64,000 bases of DNA, taken from positions 164,376-228,375 of the forward strand of contig NZ_FOJP01000014.1 in the NCBI RefSeq assembly GCF_900111835.1, read 5' to 3'. Position 1 is the first letter of the stretch. Every line of letters begins with the position of its first letter. The stretch comes from Metapseudomonas otitidis (GTDB lineage: Bacteria; Pseudomonadota; Gammaproteobacteria; Pseudomonadales; Pseudomonadaceae). Shown piece after piece: positions 17,451-27,646 of the stretch. A program made the position numbers and the translations under genes. The notes beneath the pieces were generated by a model, which was not told where the DNA came from, did no database searches, and was given only the letters and a program-made list of their open reading frames with translations.

Positions 17451-18203
17451 ATGCGATTCCTTTCTGCCTTTCTGATCCTGCTGTTCCCGGCGTTTGCGCT
17501 AGCCGGGGCCGACACCCTGCGCGTGGACCTGCGCGACCGCCCGCCCGAAATGTGGAGCATCGACGGGCGCCCTACCGGTCCCCTGGTCAAGGTGCTGGAA
17601 GTGGCCGCCGAGCGTGCCGGCCTGCACCTGGAGTGGCGCTACGCGCCCTTCGCCCGCAGCCTGGCGGACCTGCGCGAAGGCCGCATCGACCTGGTGCCCC
17701 GGGTGCTGCCCGATCCCGAGCGCGACCGCTACCTGCACTACCTGCCGAGCATCGGCACCCAGGACAAGGACATCCTCTTCGCCATCCGCCCCACCCGGCA
17801 GGTGGAGCGCTACGAAGACCTGGCGCCCCTGCGCATCGGCGTCAAGCGCAGCAGCCTGTACTTCCCGCGCTTCGACGCCGACACCGCCCTGCACAAGCAG
17901 CCGGCGGTGGACGACGACATCCTGGTGCGGATGTTCCGCGCCGGCCGTATCGACGCCATCGCCGTGCTGGACAAGGCCGCCATCGACACCGCCTTCGAGA
18001 ACATCCGCTTCCGCGACTACGCCTACGCCGGGTTGCGCGAGCCGATCCGCATCGAAAACCGCTTCGCCGCCTCGCAGAAGCTGTATGACAGCGGCCGCGC
18101 AGCGCTCTACGATCGCCTCGGCCGCGAGCTGGACGCCATGCGCCGCAACGGCGACGTGGTGTCCATCTACCGCGAACAAGGCGTCGAACCGCCCACCCCC
18201 TGA
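17451..18203 (+). CDS. Periplasmic substrate-binding protein (SBP family 3)
   Basis: A 250-residue protein with a signal peptide (FPAFALA|GADTL, cut near residue 18) and the family-3 solute-binding fold: LRVDLRDRPPEMWSI, then LEVAAERAGLHLEWRYAPFARSL-type segments, then lobe-2 DLAPLRIGVKRSS. No ABC transporter genes adjoin it. Orphan proteins of this kind in Pseudomonas sometimes act as sensors rather than transporters, and a histidine kinase lies 0.8 kb downstream, although the kinase itself has no obvious periplasmic domain. The intergenic stretch after it has a GC hairpin at 18214-18230. Confidence 0.75.
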   Translation: MRFLSAFLILLFPAFALAGADTLRVDLRDRPPEMWSIDGRPTGPLVKVLEVAAERAGLHLEWRYAPFARSLADLREGRIDLVPRVLPDPERDRYLHYLPSIGTQDKDILFAIRPTRQVERYEDLAPLRIGVKRSSLYFPRFDADTALHKQPAVDDDILVRMFRAGRIDAIAVLDKAAIDTAFENIRFRDYAYAGLREPIRIENRFAASQKLYDSGRAALYDRLGRELDAMRRNGDVVSIYREQGVEPPTP

Positions 18204-18248
18204 ACCCATCGATGCCCGGCCCCGCCGGGCCGCCGTATCGAGTACCGC

Positions 18249-18947
18249 ATGACCCCTTCACCCGATGCCCTGCTTCTGCTGCCGGGCCTGCTCAACGACT
18301 CGCGCCTCTGGGCCCACCAGGCCGATGCCCTGCGCGCGGAGCGGCCGGTGCACGTCGCCGACCTGACCCGTGACGACAGCATTCCCGCCATGGCCCGCCG
18401 GGTACTGGCCGAGGCCCCGCCGCGCTTCGCCCTGGGCGCCCTCTCCATGGGCGGCTACGTGGCCTTCGAGATCCTCCGCCAGGCGCCGGAGCGGGTAACC
18501 CGCCTGGCCCTGGTGGACACCATGGCCAGCCCGGACAGCCCCGAGCGCGCCGCCAACCGCAAGGGCCTGCTGGAGCTGGCGCGCCATGGCCGCTTCGTCG
18601 GTGTCAGCCCGCAGTTGCTGCGCCGGCTGATCCACCCCCGCCACCTGAGCACCCCAGTGGCCGACACCGTGCGCGCCATGGCCCGCGATGTAGGGCGGGA
18701 AGGCTTCATCCGCCAGCAACAGGCGATCATCCACCGCCAGGACGCCCTCGACCTGCTGCCACAGCTGACGCTCCCCACGCTCATCCTGGTGGGCGCCGAC
18801 GACCTGATCACCCCGCCCGCCGAAGCGCGCCTGATGCACGCCGCCATTCCCGGCTCGCGCCTCGCAGTCATCCCCGAGTGCGGCCATCTGCCGCCCCTGG
18901 AGGCGCCGGAGCAGACGCTGTCGCTGCTGCGGGAATGGCTGGCCTGA
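18249..18947 (+). CDS. Alpha/beta hydrolase
   Basis: A 232-residue alpha/beta-hydrolase-fold enzyme with a full triad: nucleophile Ser66 in LSMGGY, acid Asp184/185 in VGADDLITPP, and His213 in CGHLPPLEAP. The N-terminal LLLPGLLND carries the oxyanion-hole region. There is no signal peptide, so it should be a cytoplasmic esterase or lactonase of unknown substrate. It lies 45 bp after the orphan binding protein and 70 bp before the kinase gene. Confidence 0.8.
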   Translation: MTPSPDALLLLPGLLNDSRLWAHQADALRAERPVHVADLTRDDSIPAMARRVLAEAPPRFALGALSMGGYVAFEILRQAPERVTRLALVDTMASPDSPERAANRKGLLELARHGRFVGVSPQLLRRLIHPRHLSTPVADTVRAMARDVGREGFIRQQQAIIHRQDALDLLPQLTLPTLILVGADDLITPPAEARLMHAAIPGSRLAVIPECGHLPPLEAPEQTLSLLREWLA

Positions 18948-19017
18948 GCAAAAACCTGCCAGTACTTCGCCACTGATCCATACTCCTTCGGTCGCATCGC
19001 ACGTGATCGGGGGATTC

Positions 19018-20841
19018 ATGGGCAACCATGCAGACGAAAGCATCTATCGCCGTGCATTCGAATCGTCCTCGGTAGGCTTGGCCCTGCTGGGGCTGGACGG
19101 CCGCATCCAGCACATCAACCGGGCCCTGGTGGAGATGCTCGGGCAACCCGCAGCCGACCTGCTCGGCACCTCACTGGACGCCCTGCTGCACCCGCGCGAC
19201 CGCCATGCGGTCCTCCGCGCCTTCGACCGGGCGCAGCGCCAACATGAGGACCTGGAGTGCGGCGAGGTGCGCTTGGCCACCTCGGCAGCCACACCCCAAT
19301 GGCTGCACCTGGGCCTGCGCATGGTCGAGGACGACCATGGCCAGCCCACCCATTACCTGGTGCGCCTGCAACTGCCCCTGGGGCATCGCCAGCGTGCCGA
19401 ACAGATGTACCTGCTGAGCTACGCCCTGGACTACACCGCCGACGGGGTGCTGCTGCTGGATGGCGAGCGGCACATCCGCTACCTCAACGAGGCGGCCTGC
19501 CGCCTCACCGGGCAGCCACGCCACCGCTTGCTGGGCCAGTCCCTGTCCCAGGTCCTCGCGCCGCTGGCCGGCAAGCTGGCGGACCTGCTGGCCGACGACG
19601 AGAGCCTGCAGGAGGCAGTGGAGAGCCAGCGCATCCTCAGCTGCGAACTGCAGGTGCCCGACGAGGACTCGCCGCGCTACGTCACCCTCCAGTTCAGCCA
19701 CTTCCACTACAACCAGCGCCCCTACAGCCTGGCGCTGATCCACGACTTCACCGAGCAGCGGCGCATCGCCGACGCCCTGCTGCGCAACGAGCGGCAGTTC
19801 CGCGCGCTGATCGAGAACACCCCCGACGCCATCGGCCGGCTGACCCCCGACTTCCGCCTAATCTACGCCAACCCGGCCCTGGAGGCGCTGTGCCGCCTGC
19901 CCCTGGTGGAAGCCCGCGGCCGCCCGGCACGGGAAGCCTTCGGCGACAACTCGCAGGTCGACATCATGGCCGACCTGGTGCGCGAGGTGGCCGCCACCGG
20001 CGAGTCCATGGAGGAGGAACTGATCCACGGCATCGACGGCCCGAGCGACCAGCAGATCCACTACCTCATGCAACTGGTGCCGGAGCGCAATGCCGAGGGC
20101 GAGGTGACCAGCGTCATCTCCGTGGCCCGCGACATCAGCGGCATCCGCAAGGCCGAACGGCGCCTGGCGGCCAGCAACCGCCAGCTGCGCGAGCTGTCCA
20201 GCCGCCGGGAAAGCGCCCGCGAGGAGGAGCGCAAGCTGATCGCCCGGGAAATCCACGACGAACTCGGCCAGCACCTCACCGCCCTGCGCATGGGCATCTC
20301 CCTGCTGCGCCTGCGGCACGGCGAGCAGGCACCGGGGCTCGGCGAGGGCGTGGAGCGGCTCATGGCCCTGTGCGACCGCACCATCGGCGTGGTTCGCTCC
20401 ATCGCCACCAGCCTGCGGCCCGCCGCCCTCAACATGGGCCTGTACCCCGCACTGGAATGGCTGATCGACGAATTCCGCAGCCACCACACGCAGATCGCCT
20501 GCGAGCTGGTGGCCCACAGCGGCGCGCCGGCGCTGGACGACAGCCAGGCCACCACCGCCTTCCGCATCGTCCAGGAGGCGCTGACCAACATCGCCCGCCA
20601 TTCCGGCGCCAGCCGCGCGGTGATCAGCCTGGAGCGGCTCGACGACCGCTACGTGCTGGACATCACCGACAACGGCCACGGCTTCGACCCGACCAAGGTC
20701 GGCAAGCGCTCCCTGGGCCTGGCCGGCATGCGCGAGCGCGGCACCAGCCTGGGCGGCGAGGTGGTGATCTTCAGCCACCCGGGCCAGGGCACCACGGTGC
20801 AGGCCACCTTCCCCGTCAACGAGCCTTCGGAGTCCCCATGA
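19018..20841 (+). CDS. Multi-PAS sensor histidine kinase (NarX/UhpB-type catalytic core)
   Basis: A 607-residue cytoplasmic kinase with three consecutive PAS-like regions (about residues 10-120, 130-245 and 255-385), no transmembrane helix, a HisKA_3 dimerisation helix with phospho-acceptor His413 (REIHDELGQH), and a HATPase domain (QEALTNIARHSGAS, DNGHGF, GLAGMRER). I start at the ATG at 19018, preceded by GGGGGA, not the GTG five codons earlier. It overlaps the response-regulator gene by 4 bp (ATGA), so kinase and regulator form a translationally coupled pair. Redox or ligand sensing by PAS is likely; the signal is unknown. Confidence 0.88.
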   Translation: MGNHADESIYRRAFESSSVGLALLGLDGRIQHINRALVEMLGQPAADLLGTSLDALLHPRDRHAVLRAFDRAQRQHEDLECGEVRLATSAATPQWLHLGLRMVEDDHGQPTHYLVRLQLPLGHRQRAEQMYLLSYALDYTADGVLLLDGERHIRYLNEAACRLTGQPRHRLLGQSLSQVLAPLAGKLADLLADDESLQEAVESQRILSCELQVPDEDSPRYVTLQFSHFHYNQRPYSLALIHDFTEQRRIADALLRNERQFRALIENTPDAIGRLTPDFRLIYANPALEALCRLPLVEARGRPAREAFGDNSQVDIMADLVREVAATGESMEEELIHGIDGPSDQQIHYLMQLVPERNAEGEVTSVISVARDISGIRKAERRLAASNRQLRELSSRRESAREEERKLIAREIHDELGQHLTALRMGISLLRLRHGEQAPGLGEGVERLMALCDRTIGVVRSIATSLRPAALNMGLYPALEWLIDEFRSHHTQIACELVAHSGAPALDDSQATTAFRIVQEALTNIARHSGASRAVISLERLDDRYVLDITDNGHGFDPTKVGKRSLGLAGMRERGTSLGGEVVIFSHPGQGTTVQATFPVNEPSESP

Positions 20842-21467
20842 CCCGCATCCTCATTGCCGACGACCACGCCATCATGCGCGGCGGCCTCAAGCAGCTGATC
20901 GAGTTCGACGCCCGCCTGCAGGTGGCAGCCGAAGCGGAGAACGGCGCCCAGGTGCTGGAGCAGCTGCGGGCGGAGGAATTCGACCTGCTGCTGCTGGACA
21001 TGAGCATGCCCGGGCTCAGCGGCGAGGACCTGATCAGCCGCGTGCACGGCCGCTACCCGCGCCTGCCGATCCTGGTGCTGAGCATGCACAACGAGGCGCA
21101 GATCGCCCAACGCGCCCTGCGTGCCGGGGCCAGCGGCTACCTGACCAAGGACCACAACCCGGAAACCCTGCTGGCTGCCATCCACCGGGTGGCCAGCGGC
21201 GGCCGCTACCTCGACCCGCGCATCGCCGAGCAGCTCGCCTTCGCCAGCAGCAGCCCCACGGACGACGCGGCCGCTCAGCTCTCCGACCGCGAGTTCCAGA
21301 TCCTCCGCCTGCTGGCCCAGGGCCTCAGCGTCAACCAGATCGCCGACCAGCTGGTGATCAGCAACAAGACCGTCAGCACCCACAAGACCCGGCTGATGGA
21401 GAAGATGGGCTTCACCTGCAACGCCGACATCATCAAGTACGCCATGACCCACGGCCTGACGGCCTGA
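20838..21467 (+). CDS. NarL/FixJ-type response regulator
   Basis: A 209-residue transcriptional regulator. The receiver domain has the acidic pocket Asp8/Asp9, phospho-acceptor Asp54 (LLLLDMSMPG) and Lys near residue 104 (GYLTKDH). It is followed by a LuxR-type helix-turn-helix (LSDREFQILRLLAQGLSVNQ, NKTVSTHKTRL). It is the cognate partner of the overlapping PAS kinase. Targets are not evident; the hairpin at 21470-21500 (GGGCCGTC/GACGGCCC) directly after its stop is likely the operon end. Confidence 0.92.
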   Translation: MTRILIADDHAIMRGGLKQLIEFDARLQVAAEAENGAQVLEQLRAEEFDLLLLDMSMPGLSGEDLISRVHGRYPRLPILVLSMHNEAQIAQRALRAGASGYLTKDHNPETLLAAIHRVASGGRYLDPRIAEQLAFASSSPTDDAAAQLSDREFQILRLLAQGLSVNQIADQLVISNKTVSTHKTRLMEKMGFTCNADIIKYAMTHGLTA

Positions 21468-21514
21468 CCGGGCCGTCTGCCCCGCCACATCCGACGGCCC
21501 GCCATCACGCGGCC

Positions 21515-21553
21515 CCTCGGGAAATCCCTACAAAAAAGCAGGATGTCCCGAGG
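21515..21553. other. Long imperfect hairpin upstream of the chemotaxis operon
   Basis: CCTCGGGA at 21515-21522 pairs perfectly with TCCCGAGG at 21546-21553. After one A-G mismatch, ATCC pairs with GGAT, leaving an A-rich loop (CTACAAAAAAGCA). It lies in the 193-bp gap between the response regulator and the first chemotaxis gene. It has no U-tract, so it may be a regulatory mRNA element rather than a terminator. Confidence 0.4.
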
Positions 21554-21660
21554 CCATCACCGGGATAGGACGATAGGGCCGATCACGCCCCGCGCCCATG
21601 CTGGACACAACCCCGCAACGCATTGCCGCTGCGGGTCGAGTGTCCTCAAGGAGCGCGACC

Positions 21661-22836
21661 GTGACGAGCCCGAACCCTACTTCCAGCGTCCCCTGGCTGC
21701 CCATCGCACTCTGCGGTGCCGGTTGCGCGGTGCTGTTCTGGACGGCCAGCCAGTTCCCCTCCCCGGCCTGGGCCCTGGCGGCCGTGGCGCCCACGCTGCT
21801 GCTGTGGGTCGTCATCGCCCAGCGTGACGGCGCCCACCAGCAGGCCCTGCACCGCACCCATGACGAGGCCCTGGCCGAAGGTGCCCGCCAGGAGGCCGAG
21901 CGCCATGTACAGGGGCTGCCGGAGCTGTGCACCCGCATCGCCCCCATCTGGTCGGCCCAGATCGAATCCGCCCGCCACCAGACCCAGACCGCCATCGAAG
22001 CCCTCGCCGAGCGCTTCGCCCGCCTCGCCGGCCGCATCAGCGACGCCGTCTCCAGCGGCATGCAGGCCGACAGCGATGCCCTGGTCACCCTGCTGGCCCA
22101 GAGCGAAGTGGAGCTGGAAGACATCGTCAGCCAGCTGCGCCTGGCGCTCTCCAGCAAGGAGAGCCTGCTGCAGGAGGTGGAGCGGCTGAACAGCTACACC
22201 GCCCAGCTGCGCACCATGGCCAAGGAAGTGGGCGACGTGGCCAAGCAGACCAACCTGCTGGCCCTCAACGCCGCCATCGAAGCCGCCCGCGCCGGTGAAG
22301 CCGGACGCGGCTTCGCCGTGGTCGCCGACGAAGTGCGCAAGCTCTCCACCCTCTCCGAGGAAACCGGCAAGCGCATCGGCGACACCATAGAGACCGTCAG
22401 TGGCGCCATCGAGCGCACCCTGCAGGTCTCCAACGAACACGCCACCCGCGATGCCGGAACCCTGGAGAACGCCAGCCAGGTGATCCGCCAGGTGATCGCC
22501 CAGTTCCGCTCCGGCGCCACCCGCCTGGTGGAACAGGGCAACGCCCTGCGCAACGACAACGCCGTGGTCGGCGAGGAAATCTCCGAGGTGCTGGTGGCCC
22601 TGCAGTTCCAGGACCGGGTCAGCCAGATGCTCGGCCACATGCGCGACGACATCAGCCGCCTGGCCCAGCACCTGGAGGAGGACGACGCCCGCCACGTGGA
22701 CGCCCGCTCCTGGCTCGACGAGCTCTCCCGCACCTACACCACCCCCGAACAGCACGCCATCCACCAAGGCCGCAAGAGCAGCCAAAGCACCGCCAGTGGC
22801 GCCAGCGACTCCGCTTCCGACATCACCTTCTTCTGA
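21661..22836 (+). CDS. Methyl-accepting chemotaxis-type protein without periplasmic domain
   Basis: A 391-residue receptor-like protein with two N-terminal hydrophobic helices ([15 protein letters not shown] and [16 protein letters not shown]) and almost no periplasmic loop, then a coiled-coil domain with the signalling tip [20 protein letters not shown]. The C-terminal [18 protein letters not shown] is typical of short Pseudomonas receptors of this type. The GTG at 21661 is chosen because CAAGGAG precedes it; an upstream ATG at 21598 has no ribosome site. First gene of the chemotaxis operon. Confidence 0.82.
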   Translation: MTSPNPTSSVPWLPIALCGAGCAVLFWTASQFPSPAWALAAVAPTLLLWVVIAQRDGAHQQALHRTHDEALAEGARQEAERHVQGLPELCTRIAPIWSAQIESARHQTQTAIEALAERFARLAGRISDAVSSGMQADSDALVTLLAQSEVELEDIVSQLRLALSSKESLLQEVERLNSYTAQLRTMAKEVGDVAKQTNLLALNAAIEAARAGEAGRGFAVVADEVRKLSTLSEETGKRIGDTIETVSGAIERTLQVSNEHATRDAGTLENASQVIRQVIAQFRSGATRLVEQGNALRNDNAVVGEEISEVLVALQFQDRVSQMLGHMRDDISRLAQHLEEDDARHVDARSWLDELSRTYTTPEQHAIHQGRKSSQSTASGASDSASDITFF

Positions 22837-22845
22837 GGACAGATC

Positions 22846-23214
22846 ATGGCCAAGACCATTCTCATCGTCGACGACTCCGCCTCCATCCGCCAGGTGGTGG
22901 GCATGACCTTGAAAAACGCCGGCTACGACGTGCTCGAAGGCGTCGACGGCAAGGACGCGCTGACCAAGCTGGACGGCCGCAAGGTCCACCTGATCATCAG
23001 CGACGTGAACATGCCGAACATGGACGGCCTCACCTTCCTGAGGAACGTCAAGCAACTGGCGGCCTACAAGTTCACCCCCGTGATCATGCTCACCACCGAG
23101 GCCGGCGACGCCATGAAGTCCGAAGGCCAGGCCGCCGGGGCCAAGGCCTGGGTGGTCAAGCCCTTCCAGCCGGCCCAGATGCTGACGGCCGTTTCCAAGC
23201 TGATCCTGCCGTGA
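22846..23214 (+). CDS. cheY: CheY-type response regulator
   Basis: A 122-residue stand-alone receiver domain: Asp9/Asp10 acidic pocket, phospho-acceptor Asp53 (IISDVNMPNMDG), switch Thr in LTTEAGD and conserved Lys in VVKPFQP. The product would be phosphorylated by the CheA encoded 0.7 kb downstream. Because the operon is auxiliary-looking, its output need not be the flagellar motor. Spacing of 9 bp from the preceding receptor gene supports cotranscription. Confidence 0.92.
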   Translation: MAKTILIVDDSASIRQVVGMTLKNAGYDVLEGVDGKDALTKLDGRKVHLIISDVNMPNMDGLTFLRNVKQLAAYKFTPVIMLTTEAGDAMKSEGQAAGAKAWVVKPFQPAQMLTAVSKLILP

Positions 23215-23227
23215 TCGGGAGACTGTC

Positions 23228-23533
23228 ATGAGCACCCTGGAATCCCCCGATGGCAGCCGCCGCCTGGCCCTGGACAGCGCGCTGACCATCTACACCGCCG
23301 CCGACACCAAGCTGCTGCTGGCCAACGCCCTGCAAGGCGCCGTGGCCCTGCACCTGGACCTCAGCGCCATCGAGGAAGTGGATTGCGCCGGCCTGCAGCT
23401 GCTGCTGGCAGCCTGCCAGGAGGCTCGGCGCCAACACGTCAACCTCAGCCTCGAAGGGGCCAGCCCGGCCATGACCGAGATCCTGCAACTGAGCGGCCTG
23501 CGTGAACTGCTCCCCATCGGAGGGCTGCACTGA
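23228..23533 (+). CDS. STAS-domain protein in chemotaxis operon
   Basis: A 101-residue STAS (anti-sigma-factor-antagonist) domain. The usual phospho-acceptor position, Asp-Ser-Ala-Gly-Leu in SpoIIAA-type proteins, reads Asp-Cys53-Ala-Gly-Leu here (EEVDCAGLQLLL), so serine phosphorylation at that site is impossible. The stop overlaps the cheA start by 1 bp (TGATG), indicating coupled synthesis with CheA. STAS genes beside cheA recur in auxiliary chemotaxis operons; the function is not established. Confidence 0.85.
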   Translation: MSTLESPDGSRRLALDSALTIYTAADTKLLLANALQGAVALHLDLSAIEEVDCAGLQLLLAACQEARRQHVNLSLEGASPAMTEILQLSGLRELLPIGGLH

Positions 23534-25695
23534 TGAACCTCGACAGCGTGATCGGCACCTTCATCGCCGAAAGCCGGGAACTGCTGCAGCAGATGGAAGA
23601 CGCCCTGCTGCAGATCGAGCAATCCCCGGAAGATCCCGAACTGATCAACGCCATCTTCCGCGCCGCCCACACCATCAAGGGCTCCTCCGGGCTGTTCGGC
23701 TTCGACTCCATCGTCGCCTTCACCCACGTGGCCGAGAGCGTGCTGGACCGCGTCCGCGCCGGCGAACTGCCGTTCAGCGCCGACCTCAGTGCCTTGATGC
23801 TGCTGGTGGGCGACCACCTGGCCGGCCTGGTCAACCACCTCGCCGAGGGCCGCGACCTGGCCGAGCTGCCGGAAGTGATGGGCATCCACGAAGCCGAACT
23901 GGTGCAACGCCTCAGCCAGTACCTGAACAGCACCCCGGCCGCCACCGCCGAAACGCCTTCCGAATGCGCAGCCGCCCCCCACGATGGCGTCGCCAGCCAG
24001 CACTGGCACCTGTCCCTGCGCTTCGGTGCCGACAGCCTGCGCGACGGCATGGACCCGGTGTCCTTCCTGCGCTACCTCGTCACCTTCGGCGACCTGCTGC
24101 ACATCGAACCGGTGCTCGACCACCTGCCCAGCTTCGAGGCCCTCGATCCCGAAGCCTGCTACCTGGGCCTGGAAGTGGCCTTCACCACCGAGGCTGACCA
24201 GGCGGTGCTCGAAGGCGCCTTCGACTTCGTCCGCGCAGAGGGCCGCATCCGCATCCTGCCGCCCGGCGCGCCCCTCGCCCGCTACGCCGAACTGCTGGCC
24301 GAGCAGACCGATGAAGGCGAGGCCCAGCGCCAGCGCCTGCTGCGTTGCGGCACCCTGAGCGAAGCCGAACTGGCCAGCCTCGATGCCCCACCGGCCAATG
24401 ACGCCCAGGCCGCCTCCAGCCCCGAGGCACCGGCCGCCGCCTCCGAACCGGGCGAGACCGCCGCCGTCGGCAAGGCCCTCAAGGAAACCGCCCGCGCCAG
24501 CGGCGACGCCAACCTGATCCGCGTCGACGCCGGCAAGCTGGACCAGCTGATCAACCTGGTGGGCGAGCTGATCATCGCCGGCGCCAACACCCGCATGCTC
24601 GCCCAGGGCTGCGGCCTGGTGAACATGAGCGAGTCCGCCGAGACCCTCTCGCGCCTGGTGGAGGAAGTCCGCGACTCCGCCCTGACCCTGCGCATGGTGC
24701 AGATCGGCGCCACCTTCAACCGCTTCCAGCGGGTGGTGCGCGACGTCTCCAAGGAGCTGGGCAAGGACATCGTCCTGCACATCAGCGGCGGTGACACCGA
24801 GCTGGACAAGACGGTGGTGGAGAAGATCGGCGACCCCCTCACCCACCTGGTGCGTAACGCCATGGACCACGGTATCGAGCCGGCCGAGCAACGTCGCGCC
24901 AGCGGCAAGCCCCTGCAGGGCGTGGTGCGCCTGAACGCGTACCACGAGGCCGGCGGCATCGTCATCGAAGTAAGCGACGACGGCGGCGGCCTCAACCCGC
25001 AGAAGATCATCGCCAAGGCCGTGCAGCGCGGCCTGATCACCGAAGGCCAGCAGCTCTCGGACAAGGACACCTTCAACCTGATCTTCGAGCCCGGCTTCTC
25101 CACCGCCGACCAGATCAGCAACCTCTCCGGCCGCGGCGTCGGCATGGACGTGGTCAAGCGCAACATCACCGCCCTGCGCGGCACGGTGGAGCTGGACAGC
25201 CAACTGGGCGCCGGCACCTGCGTACGCATCCGCCTGCCGCTGACCCTGGCCATCATCGACGGCTTCCTGATCGGCGTCGGCAGCTCCAGCTACGTGGTGC
25301 CCCTGGACATGGTGGAGGAATGCATCGAGCTGCCCAGCAGCGAGCTGGACGACCTCGACCAGCTGGACCTGCGCGGCGACGTGCTGCCCTTCATCCGCCT
25401 GCGCAACCTGTTCGAGGAAGCCAGCCTGCGGCCCCGCCGGGAGAACGTGGTGGTGGTCAGCTACGCCGGGGTCCGCGCCGGCCTGGTGGTGGACCAGCTC
25501 CACGGCGAGTTCCAGACCGTCATCAAGCCCCTCGGCAAGGTATTCGGCCAGGTCCCGTCGCTGTCCGGCTTCACCATCCTCGGCAGCGGCGCGGTGGCGC
25601 TGATCCTCGACATCCCCGGCCTGCTCGCCCAGTTCGCGCAGCCTGGCCGCCCCGGCGCCAGCCAGCCCAACCAACCGAGGAGTGCCCTGCAATGA
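23533..25695 (+). CDS. cheA: Chemotaxis histidine kinase CheA
   Basis: A 720-residue kinase with all core CheA domains: P1 with phospho-acceptor His46 ([10 protein letters not shown]), a middle region that does not look like a canonical P2, P3 dimerisation ([12 protein letters not shown]), P4 ATPase ([33 protein letters not shown]) and P5 CheW-like regulatory domain at the C-terminus. An Ala/Pro-rich linker lies at about 280-315. It overlaps the next receptor gene by 4 bp. It should phosphorylate the local CheY and CheB. Confidence 0.95.
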   Translation: MNLDSVIGTFIAESRELLQQMEDALLQIEQSPEDPELINAIFRAAHTIKGSSGLFGFDSIVAFTHVAESVLDRVRAGELPFSADLSALMLLVGDHLAGLVNHLAEGRDLAELPEVMGIHEAELVQRLSQYLNSTPAATAETPSECAAAPHDGVASQHWHLSLRFGADSLRDGMDPVSFLRYLVTFGDLLHIEPVLDHLPSFEALDPEACYLGLEVAFTTEADQAVLEGAFDFVRAEGRIRILPPGAPLARYAELLAEQTDEGEAQRQRLLRCGTLSEAELASLDAPPANDAQAASSPEAPAAASEPGETAAVGKALKETARASGDANLIRVDAGKLDQLINLVGELIIAGANTRMLAQGCGLVNMSESAETLSRLVEEVRDSALTLRMVQIGATFNRFQRVVRDVSKELGKDIVLHISGGDTELDKTVVEKIGDPLTHLVRNAMDHGIEPAEQRRASGKPLQGVVRLNAYHEAGGIVIEVSDDGGGLNPQKIIAKAVQRGLITEGQQLSDKDTFNLIFEPGFSTADQISNLSGRGVGMDVVKRNITALRGTVELDSQLGAGTCVRIRLPLTLAIIDGFLIGVGSSSYVVPLDMVEECIELPSSELDDLDQLDLRGDVLPFIRLRNLFEEASLRPRRENVVVVSYAGVRAGLVVDQLHGEFQTVIKPLGKVFGQVPSLSGFTILGSGAVALILDIPGLLAQFAQPGRPGASQPNQPRSALQ

Positions 25696-27641
25696 ACCTC
25701 TCTCTCCGCATCCTGGCCCTGACCACAACCGCCGTACTCGCGTTACTCGCCCTGGCTTCGGGCCTGGCCTCCAGCACCGCTGTGCCGCTGGCCATTCTGG
25801 CAGCCGTTGCCGTAGGCGTTCAGGGGCTGTATCTGCACGGCACACTGGCTCGCAAGCTGGGTGACGAACCCCAGGCTTTGCTGGCACTCGCCGAGCAGCT
25901 GTCACGCGGAGAGACCATTGCAAGACCCGCTAGTCCAGCCACCAGCGGATCTCTGCGCGACCACCTGCACCAGATCGGAACCCAGATTGATGGGCTTGCC
26001 CAGGACCTCCGGCACGTCTGCGACGAGCATGCACGCGGGGATATCGACGTCATCCTGAACACCCGGCTTCCCGGCCTCTACGGTGAGGTTTCCCAAGGCA
26101 TCAATGCACTGGTGGCCAGCCACATCGAGGTGAAGAAGAAGGCCATGGCCTGCGTCCGCTCCATCGCCGAAGGCGACCTGAGCGCTCCTTTGGAATCCTT
26201 CCCCGGCAAGAAGGCCTTCATCAACGACAACATCGAGACCTTGCGCCGCAACATCACCGGCCTGATGAGCGAAATGCGCCACATGTCCGACGAGCACGAC
26301 AAGGGTGACATCGATGTGGTGATCGACGCTGCACGCTTCCAGGGCAGTTACGCCGAGATCGCCCGCGGTATCAACGCGATGGTCGCCGGGCATATCAGCG
26401 TGAAGAAGAAGGCCATGGCCTGCGTCAAGTCCTTCGGCGAAGGCGACCTCACCGCACCGCTGGAGCAGTTCCCGGGCAAGAAAGCCTTCATCAACGACAC
26501 CATCGAGACCCTGCGCGGCAACATCCGGGCGCTGATCGAAGACACCCAGATGCTCAGCCAGGCCGCCCTGGACGGCCGCCTCGATGTGCGTGCCGACGCC
26601 GGCCGGCACCAGGGGGACTTCCGCCGCATCGTCAACGGTATCAACGACACACTGGAGGCCATCATTGCCCCACTGCGTGAAGCCATGAGCGTCATCGAGG
26701 GGCTGGCCGATGGCGACCTGACCCGCACCATGAGCGGACGCTACAACGGTCACCTCGACGAACTGCAGCAGTCACTCAATACCACGGTGCGCAAGCTCGC
26801 CGACGTGATCGGCCAGGTACACCAGTCCACCAGCATGCTCAGCAGCGCCGCTGAAGAAATCTCCGCTACGGCACAGAACCTGAGCCAAGCCGCTTCCAGC
26901 CAGGCCGCCTCGGTGGAAGAGACCAGCGCCGCCATGGAACAGATGTCCGCCTCCATCAGCCAGAACACCGAGAACGCCAAGATCACCGACGGCATGGCCG
27001 GCAAGGCTGCTCGGGAAGCCAACGAAGGTGGCCAGGCCGTACGCGACACCGTGTCAGCCATGAAGACCATCGCCGACAAGATCAGCATCGTCGACGACAT
27101 CGCCTACCAGACCAACCTGCTGGCCCTCAACGCCGCCATCGAGGCTGCCCGAGCAGGCGAACACGGCAAAGGCTTCGCGGTGGTCGCCGCCGAGGTGCGC
27201 AAGCTGGCCGAACGCAGCCAGGTGGCCGCCCAGGAGATCAGCGAAGTGGCCAAGAGCAGCGTCTCCCTGGCCGAACGCGCCGGCACCCTGCTCGACCAGA
27301 TGCTGCCCTCGATCACCAAGACCTCCGACTTGGTCCAGGAAATCTCTGCTGCCTCGGAAGAGCAAACCACTGGCGTCAACCAGATCAGTGACGCCATGAC
27401 ACAGCTCAGTGACATCACCCAGCAGAACGCCGCCGCCTCGGAACAGCTTGCAGCCACCTCCGAAGAGATGACCGTGCAGTCCACCAACCTGCAGGACCTG
27501 ATGCGGTTCTTCCAGTTGAACACTTCAAATGGATCAGCCAGCGCTTCCCGGTCTTCGTACTCGGTATCGCCTTCTCACCGCAGCAACTCGTCGCTCCAGG
27601 GTGATGAACAGGAAGGCGGTTTCATCCGCTTCAGGAGCTGA
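25692..27641 (+). CDS. Methyl-accepting chemotaxis protein with repeated HAMP-like modules
   Basis: A 649-residue receptor. Two N-terminal helices (about 5-24 and 31-50) are separated by only a few residues, so there is no periplasmic sensor domain. A roughly 100-residue module then occurs twice (each with [20 protein letters not shown] and PGKKAFIND), followed by another HAMP-like stretch and the signalling hairpin ([19 protein letters not shown]). The C-terminal tail ends GFIRFRS, resembling a receptor pentapeptide tether. The first half is less GC-rich than its neighbours. ATGA overlap with cheA. Confidence 0.9.
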   Translation: MNLSLRILALTTTAVLALLALASGLASSTAVPLAILAAVAVGVQGLYLHGTLARKLGDEPQALLALAEQLSRGETIARPASPATSGSLRDHLHQIGTQIDGLAQDLRHVCDEHARGDIDVILNTRLPGLYGEVSQGINALVASHIEVKKKAMACVRSIAEGDLSAPLESFPGKKAFINDNIETLRRNITGLMSEMRHMSDEHDKGDIDVVIDAARFQGSYAEIARGINAMVAGHISVKKKAMACVKSFGEGDLTAPLEQFPGKKAFINDTIETLRGNIRALIEDTQMLSQAALDGRLDVRADAGRHQGDFRRIVNGINDTLEAIIAPLREAMSVIEGLADGDLTRTMSGRYNGHLDELQQSLNTTVRKLADVIGQVHQSTSMLSSAAEEISATAQNLSQAASSQAASVEETSAAMEQMSASISQNTENAKITDGMAGKAAREANEGGQAVRDTVSAMKTIADKISIVDDIAYQTNLLALNAAIEAARAGEHGKGFAVVAAEVRKLAERSQVAAQEISEVAKSSVSLAERAGTLLDQMLPSITKTSDLVQEISAASEEQTTGVNQISDAMTQLSDITQQNAAASEQLAATSEEMTVQSTNLQDLMRFFQLNTSNGSASASRSSYSVSPSHRSNSSLQGDEQEGGFIRFRS

Positions 27642-27646
27642 ACACC

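Noticed and set aside
23290..25923. 877-codon minus-strand frame opposite cheA
   Set aside because: Antisense shadow in high-GC DNA; its Gly/His/Gln-rich composition is typical of such frames and cheA is unambiguous.
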